Source: Ornithoclostridium sp949298505 (GTDB lineage Bacteria; Bacillota; Clostridia; Christensenellales; UBA3700). Taken from it: 21,004 nt of DNA. The stretch lies in the NCBI GenBank assembly GCA_949298505.1, contig CASFWW010000066.1, positions 1-21,004 on the forward strand, written 5' to 3'. The position numbers were made by a program, and so were the translations under genes. Positions 1 to 7,678 of the stretch are shown piece by piece; the first letter of the stretch is position 1; each line of letters starts with the position of its first letter. The notes beneath the pieces are model-generated. The model was not told the DNA's origin and did not search any database. It worked only from the letters and a program-made list of their open reading frames with translations.

Positions 1-1251
1 ATCGTCGCGCTTGTCGACCTTATGACCTTCGGGAAGCGCATAGAAGGCGTTCATCCAGTACGCTATGCCTGCGAGACCGCTGTGCGCGTCGACAGAGACA
101 AGCGGCGGTTTGCCGAGCAGTTTTTCGGTGTTGAATATGTTGTATATCTCCTCGTCCTTGAGCAGACCGTCCGCATGGACGCCCGCTCTCGTCGTATTGA
201 AAGACTTGCCGACGAACGGAGTCTGCGGCGGGATTATGTAGCCGAGCTCGTCCTCGAAATATTTCGCGATCTCGGTGATCGCCCTGAAGTCTATGCCGTC
301 GTCCGTGCCTTTCAGAGACGCATACTCTATCATCATCGCTTCGAGAGGACAGTTGCCCGTTCTCTCTCCAATGCCGAGAAGCGAACAGTTGACGGAAGAA
401 CATCCGTACAGCCACGCGGTGGTCGCGTTGGTGACGACCTTGTAAAAATCGTTGTGACCGTGCCACTCGAGAAGTTCGCTGGGGACTTCCGCGTAATATT
501 TAAGACCGCTGATTATGCCGGGAACGCTTCTCGGAAGCGTGACGCCGGGGTAAGACAGACCGTAGCCGAGAGTGTCGCACGCCCTGATCTTTATGTCCAC
601 GCCGCTTTCCTTGCGCAGTTTCATCAGTTCGTAAGCAAACGGAGCGACGAAGCCGTAGAAGTCCGCCCTCGTGATGTCCTCGAAGTGGCAGCGCGGAACG
701 ATGCCTTTGTCTAGCGCCATCTTGACGATGTTCAGATATTTCTCAGCCGCCTGCTTGCGGGTCATGTTCATCTTCTTGAATATATGGTAATCCGAGCAGC
801 TCACCAGAATACCCGTTTCCTTGATGCCCATCTCCTTGACGAGTCCGAAATCCTTTTCGTTGGCGCGGATCCAGCTGGTGACTTCAGGGAATTCGTAGCC
901 CAGTTCCATACACTTTCTGACAGCTTCCCTGTCCTTTTCCGAGTACAGGAAGAACTCGCTCTGTCTGACGAGTCCCTTTTTGCCGCCGAGCTTGTGCAGA
1001 AGCTTGTATATGTTCACTATCTGCTCCACGGTAAACGGCGAAGTGGACTGCTGTCCGTCGCGGAAAGTGGTGTCCGTGATCCAGATCTCCTCAGGCATAT
1101 CCATCGGGGTCTGACGGAAGTTGAACGCGACTTTGGGCACTGTGTCATAATCGAAAAGGTCGCGGAAAAGGTTGGGCTGCTCCACGTCCTGCAGGAAGGG
1201 GCGCCAGTTGCTCTCGATTAATAAATTCTTGTCTTTATTGTACTTGATCAT
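1..1251 (-). CDS. DRE-TIM acyltransferase, probable Re-citrate synthase / 2-isopropylmalate synthase-like (3' end outside window)
   Basis: The first 417 residues are visible and the stop lies beyond the left edge. The protein belongs to the DRE-TIM metallolyase/acyltransferase family (LeuA, homocitrate synthase, citramalate synthase, Re-citrate synthase), which condenses acetyl-CoA with a 2-oxoacid in the cytoplasm. Visible signatures are TDTTFRDGQQ (residues 59-68), metal-binding WHGHND (263-268), GIGERTGN (293-300) and GVHADG (357-362). The long N-terminal leader before the TIM barrel and the wording ITDTTFRDGQQ resemble the clostridial group that includes Re-citrate synthases more than classical LeuA; this subfamily call is from memory. 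Start ATG 1251 follows a strong AGGAG site. It lies 62 bp behind prfA without a terminator, so cotranscription is likely. Whether a LeuA-type regulatory domain follows cannot be seen. Confidence 0.72.
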   Translation of the reverse strand, partial: MIKYNKDKNLLIESNWRPFLQDVEQPNLFRDLFDYDTVPKVAFNFRQTPMDMPEEIWITDTTFRDGQQSTSPFTVEQIVNIYKLLHKLGGKKGLVRQSEFFLYSEKDREAVRKCMELGYEFPEVTSWIRANEKDFGLVKEMGIKETGILVSCSDYHIFKKMNMTRKQAAEKYLNIVKMALDKGIVPRCHFEDITRADFYGFVAPFAYELMKLRKESGVDIKIRACDTLGYGLSYPGVTLPRSVPGIISGLKYYAEVPSELLEWHGHNDFYKVVTNATTAWLYGCSSVNCSLLGIGERTGNCPLEAMMIEYASLKGTDDGIDFRAITEIAKYFEDELGYIIPPQTPFVGKSFNTTRAGVHADGLLKDEEIYNIFNTEKLLGKPPLVSVDAHSGLAGIAYWMNAFYALPEGHKVDKRDD

Positions 1252-1313
1252 CTCTTTCTCCTCTGATCCGGTCTGATCTTAAAATTGTTATCTTATCATT
1301 TCGCTTTCCCGGC

Positions 1314-2381
1314 TCACTCGCCCGAAGAAAGCATTTCGTTCCTGTTTGCGAGCGCGAGCGCGTCGAGCATCTCGAACAAATCGCCGTCCAGGAACGCGTC
1401 CAGAGAATAAAGCGTCAGCCCTATCCTGTGGTCGGTGATCCTGCCCTGCGGGAAGTTGTACGTCCTTATCCTCTCGGAACGGTCTCCGGTACCGACCAGC
1501 ATTTTTCTGCTGGAGGCGTACTCTTTTTCCTGCTGAGTGCGGTAATAGTCGTAAACGCGGGATTTGAGCACTTTCATCGCGCTTTCCTTGTTCTTTCCCT
1601 GCGACTTTTCGTCCTGACAGGTAACGACTATGCCGGTGGGCAAGTGGGTTATTCTTATCGCGGATTCCGTCTTGTTGACGTACTGTCCGCCCGCGCCGCC
1701 CGCGCGGTATGCGTCTATCTTGAGGTCTTTTTCAAGAATTTCGACTTCGACGTCCTCGGCTTCGGGAAGCACCGCGACAGTGACGGTCGACGTGTGTATC
1801 CTCCCCTGCGATTCTGTCTCAGGCACTCTCTGCACACGGTGTACGCCGCTTTCGTATTTCAGCCTGCTGTATGCGCCGTGACCCGTGATCATGAATACGG
1901 CTTCCTTTATGCCGCCGAGGTCGTTCGCGTTTACGTCTATCTCCTTGACTTTCCAGCGGCAACGCTCGGCAAAGCGCTCGTACATTCTGACAAGCTCCGC
2001 GCCGAAAAGCCCGGCTTCGTCTCCGCCCGCGCCAGCTCTTATCTCTATGATGACGTTCTTGTCGTCGTCCGGGTCTTTGGGAAGAAGCGCAATTTTCAGG
2101 CTTTCCGTAAGTTCTTCCCTCTTTTTAAGCGCTTCGCTCAGTTCTTCTTTTGCGAGAGAGACCATCTCTTTGTCCGAGCCGTCGTCTATTATCTCCCTGC
2201 ACTCTGCGACCGTTGCTTCGTTTGCGCGGTATTCCGCGTAAAGATTCACCGGTTCTTCGAGAGCAGATCTCTCTTTTACAAGTTTCTGCCAGGTCGCGGT
2301 ATCGGCGATCACGGCGGGATCGGAGATCTTCACCGTCAGTTCGTCAAATCTGTTTTTCATGCTTTCCAGCTTTTCAAACAC
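1314..2381 (-). CDS. prfA: Peptide chain release factor 1
   Basis: A 355-residue class I release factor that reads UAA/UAG in the ribosomal A site and triggers peptidyl-tRNA hydrolysis. The catalytic GGQ is at residues 231-233 within RAGGAGGQYVNKTESA. The codon-recognition tripeptide is PET (187-189) in RVPETESQGRIHTS, the Firmicute variant of PxT, which identifies RF1 rather than RF2. The GAGGDEA segment (117-123) and the length are normal. The start is GTG at 2381, eight bases inside the end of prmC, and the N-terminus MFEKLESMKNRFDEL aligns with the usual RF1 beginning. The overlap implies translational coupling to prmC, whose product methylates the GGQ glutamine. Confidence 0.97.
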   Translation of the reverse strand: MFEKLESMKNRFDELTVKISDPAVIADTATWQKLVKERSALEEPVNLYAEYRANEATVAECREIIDDGSDKEMVSLAKEELSEALKKREELTESLKIALLPKDPDDDKNVIIEIRAGAGGDEAGLFGAELVRMYERFAERCRWKVKEIDVNANDLGGIKEAVFMITGHGAYSRLKYESGVHRVQRVPETESQGRIHTSTVTVAVLPEAEDVEVEILEKDLKIDAYRAGGAGGQYVNKTESAIRITHLPTGIVVTCQDEKSQGKNKESAMKVLKSRVYDYYRTQQEKEYASSRKMLVGTGDRSERIRTYNFPQGRITDHRIGLTLYSLDAFLDGDLFEMLDALALANRNEMLSSGE

Positions 2382-3195
2382 CTTTCTTTACCGCCTTTAC
2401 AATTCTTTCGATCCCTTGCAGATCTTTTAATATCCCGCAGTCGTATCCGCCGAGCATCTTTACGATTTCATGCGCCTGACCCATGCCGCATTCCAGCAGG
2501 ATACAGCCGCCGTCCGTTATGTGTTCTCCCGCTTCAGCCGCAATTCTTCTGTAAAAATCCAGCCCGTCCGCGCCTCCGTCCAGCGCGATCCTCGGCTCAA
2601 AATCTCTGACTTCACGGTCCAGCTTCCCGATATCCTCCGTGGGTATGTAAGGAGGATTGGAAACTATCAGGTCAAACCTGCCGTCTATTTTGTCAAACGC
2701 GTCGGACAGAACGAATTTTATTTCCGCACCGTTGTTCAGCGCGTTTTTCTTTGCCGTTTCAAGCGCCTTTTCAGAAATATCGCTTGCGGTCACCCCGGCT
2801 TTTGTGAACAGTGCGAGCGCTGTCGCTATACATCCGCTGCCCGTGCAAAGATCGAGTGCGCGCGCGCCTTCTTTGTCTTTTAAGAACGATATTGCCTGTT
2901 CCGCAAGAAGTTCGGTTTCGGGTCTCGGACAGAGAACGTCGCGGTTTACGTTTATTTTCAACCCGAGAAATTCTGTATATCCGAGCACCTGCGAAAGCGG
3001 CGCGCCCTTTGCGCGTTCTTCCGCTATCCTTTGCATTGAGGCGAATTCTTCGTCCGAAATTTCTCTCCTCAACGCAAGCGACGCCCTGCCGCATCTCAGC
3101 ACGTGGCACGCGATCCAGTCGGGTTCGCTTCCGTCTGCGTCGGTATCCTTTATAGTTTCCGCGACAAGCGCGAGCGCGCGTCTGAGCGGTATCAC
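2374..3195 (-). CDS. prmC: Release factor glutamine N5-methyltransferase (HemK family)
   Basis: A 273-residue SAM-dependent methyltransferase that modifies the glutamine of the GGQ motif of RF1/RF2. An N-terminal helical release-factor-binding domain (about 1-85) is followed by the conserved CPRPETE linker (89-95), the SAM-binding DLCTGSGCIA (115-124) and the catalytic NPPY (180-183), diagnostic for glutamine/N-methylation. Translation starts at GTG 3195; the GTGA overlaps the stop of the upstream DUF1385 gene by four bases. Its own end overlaps prfA by eight bases. The prmC-prfA order is a classic conserved pair. Confidence 0.96.
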   Translation of the reverse strand: MIPLRRALALVAETIKDTDADGSEPDWIACHVLRCGRASLALRREISDEEFASMQRIAEERAKGAPLSQVLGYTEFLGLKINVNRDVLCPRPETELLAEQAISFLKDKEGARALDLCTGSGCIATALALFTKAGVTASDISEKALETAKKNALNNGAEIKFVLSDAFDKIDGRFDLIVSNPPYIPTEDIGKLDREVRDFEPRIALDGGADGLDFYRRIAAEAGEHITDGGCILLECGMGQAHEIVKMLGGYDCGILKDLQGIERIVKAVKKGV

Positions 3196-4559
3196 TTGTC
3201 CGAGTCTCCGTCTGTGTCGGCGTCCTTGTCCGCTTCTTTATCCTCGCCGGACTCTGCCCCGTTCCCGTCGGCTTTTCCGTCTTTTTTCTCTTTCTTTTCT
3301 TTGCCGGAAGATTTTTCCTCGAACTCCTCTCTCTCTTTCAGAGCTTTTTCGTTCGCCTTTCTCGCTTCTTCAGCCTTTATGTTGAGTTCGACGGCTTTTT
3401 CAGCGAGTTCTTCGTCGGTCATCTCACCCTTTGCCGCAGACAGCATGAGCAGTGATCTGGAATGTTTGATATGGCTGATCTGATCGTATTCGTCGGGAGA
3501 AACGCCCATGCCCTTACATATTAGATCTTTTACCCTCTCCTCGGTCACTCCTGTTTTCAGAAGTTCTTTTTCAACGTTCTTTCTGAGCAGTTTGGTGTCG
3601 AACCTGAGTTCGGGAAGATCGGGATTCTCGTCCATCGCGAGTACGGTTTTGAAGGCAACGATCGCCACTTCGACCATGCTGTCGTCGGGCTGACGAGTCG
3701 TCAGCTTTTGAAGCAGAAGCCCGGGAGCTTTCAGCACCCGCACGAAAGCGTTGTCGAACTTTGCGAGAAACTTGAGCACTTCGTAGCTCACTCCCGCAAC
3801 GACCGGGATGAGCGCGATCCTGATCAGGAATCTGACCCACAGCTGATCGCTCCAGCCGGTGAGCGAAAACACAAGCACGCTTACGACCATGGTAATGAAC
3901 ATGAACGTCGTGCCGCATCTGTCGTGGACCGTGGTCATCTTCTGCGCGTTTTCGACGGTCAGTTCGAGATCGTGTTCGTAACAACTGATCGTCTTGTGTT
4001 CCGCGCCGTGATACATATAGACGCGCTTGATGTCTTTCATCGCAGACGTAAGCGCAATGTATCCGATGAAGATAAGCATGCGGATGAAGCCTTCGAGAAG
4101 GTTCATCGCGATCTTGACGCCTATGTTGACGTCTGTGTTTATCTTGAAAAGCGCAATGAGTCCCGTCGTGATCAGTTGCGGTAAAAAGAAAAACAAGCCG
4201 ACGGAAAGCGCTACGCCGATCAGAACAGAGATCGCCATGATAACGCTGAAAACGTCGACTTTAAAAGTTTTTGCAAACCACTTTTCCGCTTTTGAAGGCT
4301 CTGACTCTCCGTCGAAAACCTCTCCGGAACGCATAAGCGTGCGTACGCCCGAGACCATCGTCCCCAAAAAGCTGAAAATCCCCCTCAGAAAGGGCGCGCG
4401 GAACAGAAAATTTTTTTCTTCGGCAGGCTTCAGATACTGACTTTCCACGACGATATTGCCGTTTTCGTCGCGCACTGCTGTTGCCATACTGCGCTTACCG
4501 CGCATCATGACTCCCTCGATAACTGCCTGACCGCCTATTCCTACGCTCTTTTTTCTCAT
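3192..4559 (-). CDS. DUF1385 family membrane protein with long charged C-terminal tail
   Basis: A 455-residue member of the DUF1385 (PF07136) family, function unknown, usually encoded beside prmC/prfA/rpmE in Firmicutes as here. Family hallmarks are the N-terminal GGQAVIEGVMMRG (9-21), YHGAEHKT (183-190), HDRCGTTFMF (212-221) and TTRQPDDSMVEVAI (287-300). Conserved His, Glu and Cys hint at metal binding, but that is inference. Hydrophobic segments occur at about 101-140, 150-175, 217-235 and 243-258. Family members are typically 300-330 residues. This one adds about 145 residues: a predicted helical stretch, then a low-complexity Lys/Glu/Asp-rich end. Start ATG 4559 has GGAG nine bases upstream, directly after the T-run of a terminator hairpin. 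It ends with a four-base overlap on prmC. Confidence 0.93.
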   Translation of the reverse strand: MRKKSVGIGGQAVIEGVMMRGKRSMATAVRDENGNIVVESQYLKPAEEKNFLFRAPFLRGIFSFLGTMVSGVRTLMRSGEVFDGESEPSKAEKWFAKTFKVDVFSVIMAISVLIGVALSVGLFFFLPQLITTGLIALFKINTDVNIGVKIAMNLLEGFIRMLIFIGYIALTSAMKDIKRVYMYHGAEHKTISCYEHDLELTVENAQKMTTVHDRCGTTFMFITMVVSVLVFSLTGWSDQLWVRFLIRIALIPVVAGVSYEVLKFLAKFDNAFVRVLKAPGLLLQKLTTRQPDDSMVEVAIVAFKTVLAMDENPDLPELRFDTKLLRKNVEKELLKTGVTEERVKDLICKGMGVSPDEYDQISHIKHSRSLLMLSAAKGEMTDEELAEKAVELNIKAEEARKANEKALKEREEFEEKSSGKEKKEKKDGKADGNGAESGEDKEADKDADTDGDSDK

Positions 4560-4572
4560 CGCAATGACTCCA

Positions 4573-4606
4573 TAAAAAAATACGGTGCAGGATAAGTTCC
4601 TGCACC
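4573..4606 (-). terminator. Rho-independent terminator between rpmE and the DUF1385 gene
   Basis: On the minus strand a perfect 9-bp stem GGTGCAGGA/TCCTGCACC with loop ACTTA is followed after three bases by seven T. No obvious second promoter for the downstream DUF1385-prmC-prfA genes is seen, so it probably works as a partial terminator that sets more rpmE than downstream message. Confidence 0.9.
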
Positions 4607-4618
4607 ATTATTATCCGA

Positions 4619-4822
4619 TTACAGACTGTAACGTTTCTTGAACTTATCTACTCTACCGCCGGTATCAACGAGCTTCTGCTTGCCGGTATAGAAAGGATGG
4701 CACTTGTTGCAAACGTCTACTTTAATGACGTCAACGTCCTTGGTGGTGCCGCAAACGAACTTCTCGCCGCAGGTGCACTGGATGATCACGTCATGATATT
4801 TGGGTTGAATGCTCTCTTTCAT
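4619..4822 (-). CDS. rpmE: 50S ribosomal protein L31, zinc-binding type
   Basis: A 67-residue large-subunit ribosomal protein. CTCG near the N-terminus and CNKCHPFYTGKQK form the C-x-C plus C-x2-C zinc site of the C+ type L31, and the GRVDKFKKRY C-terminus is typical. An upstream in-frame extension to 4882 exists but would run into the -35/-10 elements. The start at ATG 4822 is therefore chosen: it has a GAGGTGAA site just upstream and gives the usual length (MKESIQPKY). It heads the operon with the DUF1385 gene, prmC and prfA, with a terminator immediately downstream that probably lowers readthrough into the next genes. As a zinc-type L31 it may also be a zinc reserve, known for the family and not tested here. 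Confidence 0.97.
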   Translation of the reverse strand: MKESIQPKYHDVIIQCTCGEKFVCGTTKDVDVIKVDVCNKCHPFYTGKQKLVDTGGRVDKFKKRYSL

Positions 4823-4858
4823 GTTCTTCACCTCACTGAATTCTTTTACGCACATAAG

Positions 4859-4887
4859 ATTATACATATTTATCTTTTTCAAGTCAA
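4859..4887 (-). promoter_or_regulatory. Sigma-A promoter of rpmE operon
   Basis: On the minus strand TTGACT (4887-4882), a 17-bp spacer and TATAAT (4864-4859). The predicted transcript start is near 4852, about 30 bases before the rpmE ATG. Confidence 0.85.
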
Positions 4888-4967
4888 GCGTTACACACGG
4901 ATTTTTTTACGATTGAAAAATTTACCTCGATTTGACCCCTCCGGTCTTTTTCACGTCGTTTATGCCC

Positions 4968-4996
4968 TTGCAATCCGACAAAAATTGTGTTATGAT
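4968..4996 (+). promoter_or_regulatory. Sigma-A promoter of the MDR oxidoreductase gene
   Basis: TTGCAA (4968-4973), 17-bp spacer, TATGAT (4991-4996). It would start transcription near 5003, about 25 bases before ATG 5028, and is divergent from the rpmE promoter about 80 bp away. Confidence 0.75.
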
Positions 4997-5027
4997 AAAA
5001 ACCACTTAAAGTGTGAGAGGAAGTTAT

Positions 5028-5996
5028 ATGAAATCTTTGGTCCTGACTGAACCGGGCAAACTTGAACCGGTTGTCAACGAAGAAAAGGACGTGCCGCACG
5101 ATTGTGTCAAAGTCCGCATTGCGCGCGCTTCGATCACGTCGTCAGATCTGTCCGCTTTCAAAGGAAAATCCAATTTTTATCCTGTTATGCCGTCAAGAAT
5201 AGCGATGGGACTTGTCAGCGAAAGCTCTGATTTCACGCTGAAAACCGGTCAGAGGGTCATGCTTTCACCTTACCGCAAGTCGCAGGGCGTTTTCCAGGTC
5301 AGCGGCGTGGATAAAAACGGCTATCTCGCAGATTACGTCATCGTGCCTCTTTCCGAGGTTTACGCGATACCAGAAGGGATCTCGGACGAAGCCGTCGTGT
5401 TCATTGAAGACGTCGCGCTTGCCGAAAACATCATAGAACGCCTGGACGTGGGTAAAACTCAGTATATCCTGCTCAACGGCTGCTCCGCGCTCAACTACAT
5501 TCTGGGTCAGCTTTCCATATATTACCAGGCGATACCCGTGATCATCGACAAGGACCAGGAACTCCTCGACCTTGCGCAGGACCTCGGGATATACTACACC
5601 GTCAATCCCAACGAAGAAAACGTATATCAGAAAGTCAAAGAGATCACCTCGGGCAAGATGTGCGATTATATGGCGCTTGACCTGGACACTCATCCGGACA
5701 TGGAAGGTCTGCTCTCCTGTATGCGCGAAGGCGGCAAACTCTGCCTTGCCGGTCTTGACAAAAAAACAGAAAATCTTACCACCGACCTCGCGCCGGTATT
5801 TACCAAAGGTCTTGAGATCTTCGGTCTGAACAACGGCGACGGAGAAATCGAAACCGGCATCAATATGATCGCGACCGAAGTCGTGAAAGTCGACAAGCTC
5901 GTTGAAAGGATCGTCGACATATCAGAAGCCGCCAAGGTGATGGAAAGCATGTCCAAGGAACCGCCTCACGCTTTGAAAACAATTGTGAAATGCTGA
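5028..5996 (+). CDS. MDR-superfamily (alcohol dehydrogenase-like) protein lacking zinc ligands
   Basis: A 322-residue medium-chain dehydrogenase/reductase-like protein, a family that oxidises or reduces alcohols, quinones and related compounds with NAD(P)H. The N-terminal GroES-like part (VKVRIARASITSSDLSAFKGKSNFYP) aligns with zinc dehydrogenases, but the catalytic Cys (GICGSD in relatives) is Thr, the GHE ligand motif is replaced by AMG, and no structural four-cysteine lobe is present. The Rossmann glycine motif is also degenerate (LLNGCSALNYILGQL), although the acidic residue ending the next strand (VIIDKD) remains. It is either a zinc-independent reductase or a non-catalytic derivative; the substrate is unknown. 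ATG 5028 is preferred over an upstream in-frame GTG at 5013 because GAGAGGAAG lies at ribosome-binding distance. Monocistronic: own promoter and terminator. Confidence 0.82.
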   Translation: MKSLVLTEPGKLEPVVNEEKDVPHDCVKVRIARASITSSDLSAFKGKSNFYPVMPSRIAMGLVSESSDFTLKTGQRVMLSPYRKSQGVFQVSGVDKNGYLADYVIVPLSEVYAIPEGISDEAVVFIEDVALAENIIERLDVGKTQYILLNGCSALNYILGQLSIYYQAIPVIIDKDQELLDLAQDLGIYYTVNPNEENVYQKVKEITSGKMCDYMALDLDTHPDMEGLLSCMREGGKLCLAGLDKKTENLTTDLAPVFTKGLEIFGLNNGDGEIETGINMIATEVVKVDKLVERIVDISEAAKVMESMSKEPPHALKTIVKC

Positions 5997-6002
5997 AAAC
6001 AC

Positions 6003-6025
6003 AGCCGCTTTACAGCGGCTTTTTT
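6003..6025 (+). terminator. Rho-independent terminator after the MDR gene
   Basis: Stem AGCCGCT/AGCGGCT with loop TTAC and five following T. On the opposite strand the hairpin is followed by GTGTTTT, so it may weakly serve the convergent murC as well. Confidence 0.88.
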
Positions 6026-6075
6026 CATCGTCTGAGCAAGATAATGATTTTACAGAATTTTCCTACCCGTGTTTG

Positions 6076-7437
6076 TTATCTCTTGAATAGCATATCCGCT
6101 ATCCTGTCGATCGTACCCGCGCCGAGAAGCAGGATTATCCCCTTTTTGTCAAGACGCGTTTTTATATAATCCGCGGCGGCTCCGTAACCGTCCATATACA
6201 TGCACCCAGTCTTTTTGCATTTTAGTCTCAGATACAGATCATAAGCCGTTCCGCCCTCTATATTACTTTCCCGCGCCGCATACGTGGGCAGGATAACAAC
6301 CTCGTCCGCCCAATAAAAGCTGTCTGCAAAATCGTCTATCATAGACTTTGTGCGGCTGAACGTATGCGGCTCGAAAAACACTGTTATCTCTCCCCTTGTC
6401 ATCACCCTCGCCGTGTCGATCGCCGCGGCTATCTCTCCCGGATGATGCGCATAATCCACGATCACTCTCGCGCCGCCTTCAAGCATCCCTTTACATTCGA
6501 AGCGCCTGCTCACACCGCAAAACCCCGCAAGCGCTCTGCCCGACGCAGAAATATCCAGTCCCAGCCCGTCTGACACCGCAAGAGCGGCAAGTGCGTTCAG
6601 TATGTTGTGTTTGCCGTATACCTGAGAGGTGAATCTTCCGACGCAAACCGAGTATCTGTAAACCGAAAAAGAATATATTCCGTTTTCGTAACTTACGTCG
6701 TCCGCTCTGTAATCGCAGTCCGGATTAAAGCCGAAAGTCAGCGTTTTCACTCCTTTCAGCTGAAAATGATCTTTCAGATTGTAGTCTACGACAAGCAGTC
6801 CGCCCTGCCTGACGTTTTCTGCAAATCTTGCGAAAGTCCGCTTCAGATCGTCCAGGTCTTTGTAGCAGTCAGGATGATCGAACTGTACGTTCAGCACGAC
6901 TGCGATATCTGGGCTTAGCGCGAGAAAACTCCGCTTGTATTCGCAGGCTTCGGTCAGAAAAACGTCTCTGCCGGTATCGGTAAGACTTATCTCGCCTCCG
7001 GGCAGATCACCGCCTATATGCCCTATAAACCTGACTCCCTGAGCCTTGAGCATGCATGAGATCATTGCCGTGACAGTAGTTTTTCCGTGAGTGCCTGCAA
7101 CGGCGACGGTCTTTTTGCACAGACCTCCTATCAGCGCGAGAAAGACCTTTCTCTCCATCACGGTTTTTCGCCTCTCTTTCGCATAGGACAGCTCAGGGTC
7201 GCTTTCAGGAATACAAGCGGTATATACAACGAGTTCGGCTTTTTCCACTACGGAAACGTCGCTGCCGCAATATGCGTACACTCCGTTTTCACACAATTTT
7301 TCCAACACGGGAGAATCAGCCTTGTCCGAACCGGTGACAGTCATCCCCATCCCGGCGCAAAGCAGGGCAAGCGCCTTCATGCTCACTCCCGCAACTCCGA
7401 TAAAATGCACGTTATGAAAATCAGTCAGATCAAGCAT
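6076..7437 (-). CDS. murC: UDP-N-acetylmuramate--L-alanine ligase
   Basis: A 453-residue cytoplasmic Mur ligase that adds the first amino acid, L-alanine, to UDP-MurNAc with ATP in peptidoglycan synthesis. The UDP-binding N-terminus reads HFIGVAGVSMKALA (11-24), a variant of the usual IGIGGxGM. The ATP loop GTHGKTT is at 115-121, EACEYKRSFL at 163-172 (the MurC-typical E-x-x-E-Y) and FDHPDCY at 186-192. The C-terminal domain contains VDYAHHPGEI and EPHTFSRT, both MurC signatures. The start is ATG 7437: an in-frame TAA lies nine bases upstream and the conserved fold begins at residue 11. No Shine-Dalgarno is present; a TATAAT sits five bases before the start codon. It diverges from spoVG. Confidence 0.96.
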   Translation of the reverse strand: MLDLTDFHNVHFIGVAGVSMKALALLCAGMGMTVTGSDKADSPVLEKLCENGVYAYCGSDVSVVEKAELVVYTACIPESDPELSYAKERRKTVMERKVFLALIGGLCKKTVAVAGTHGKTTVTAMISCMLKAQGVRFIGHIGGDLPGGEISLTDTGRDVFLTEACEYKRSFLALSPDIAVVLNVQFDHPDCYKDLDDLKRTFARFAENVRQGGLLVVDYNLKDHFQLKGVKTLTFGFNPDCDYRADDVSYENGIYSFSVYRYSVCVGRFTSQVYGKHNILNALAALAVSDGLGLDISASGRALAGFCGVSRRFECKGMLEGGARVIVDYAHHPGEIAAAIDTARVMTRGEITVFFEPHTFSRTKSMIDDFADSFYWADEVVILPTYAARESNIEGGTAYDLYLRLKCKKTGCMYMDGYGAAADYIKTRLDKKGIILLLGAGTIDRIADMLFKR

Positions 7438-7442
7438 ACAAC

Positions 7443-7472
7443 ATTATATGCTCGCTCAACAGGAAATGTCCT
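7443..7472 (-). promoter_or_regulatory. Possible murC promoter abutting the start codon
   Basis: On the minus strand TATAAT (7448-7443) lies five bases before ATG 7437, with a weak -35 AGGACA (7472-7467) at an 18-bp spacing. If used, the transcript would begin at or next to the start codon. A second weak candidate further upstream (TAAAAT in AACAGTAAAATAAAC) would give a leader of about 50 bases that also lacks a ribosome binding site. Confidence 0.5.
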
Positions 7473-7615
7473 GGATCGCTTGTTTATTTTACTGTTTTTA
7501 ACGCTGACGATAAATATAAAAATCATAAGAAAAAATACACTTGGCGCGTTGTTGTACGATATCTTACCTTAAATTTAAATTAATAAAATTTTTAAGTTTT
7601 TTTTAATTAAAAATA

Positions 7616-7644
7616 TTGTTTTTTCAAAATTATTATGATATATT
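7616..7644 (+). promoter_or_regulatory. Extended -10 promoter of spoVG
   Basis: TTGTTT (7616-7621), 17-bp spacer, TATATT (7639-7644) preceded by TGA, an extended -10. It is embedded in a very AT-rich stretch (about 7560-7660) that could act as an UP element. It does not look like the sigma-H promoter known for B. subtilis spoVG. Confidence 0.6.
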
Positions 7645-7678
7645 GTTATTACTAAAGCAAAACCGTAACGAGGTATCT

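Noticed and set aside
22..1221. Open frames on the plus strand and 20-466 minus in another frame at the left edge
   Set aside because: They are shadows of the partial DRE-TIM gene, which reads open from 1251 to the edge with catalytic motifs.
1252..1313. Possible promoter between prfA and the DRE-TIM gene (TAAGAT near 1280)
   Set aside because: No matching -35 element at a suitable distance; readthrough from the prfA operon is the simpler explanation.
1428..2609. A 393-codon plus-strand open frame opposite prfA/prmC
   Set aside because: It is fully antisense to two genes with unmistakable family motifs, has no ribosome binding site and no recognisable domain; long antisense frames are common in GC-biased third positions.
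6060..6080. The string CCGTGTTTGTTA after murC also occurs at the end of spoIIID (about 17446-17457)
   Set aside because: Only about 12 bases match. At spoIIID it belongs to a hairpin, at murC it does not; most likely coincidence rather than an attachment site or dispersed repeat.
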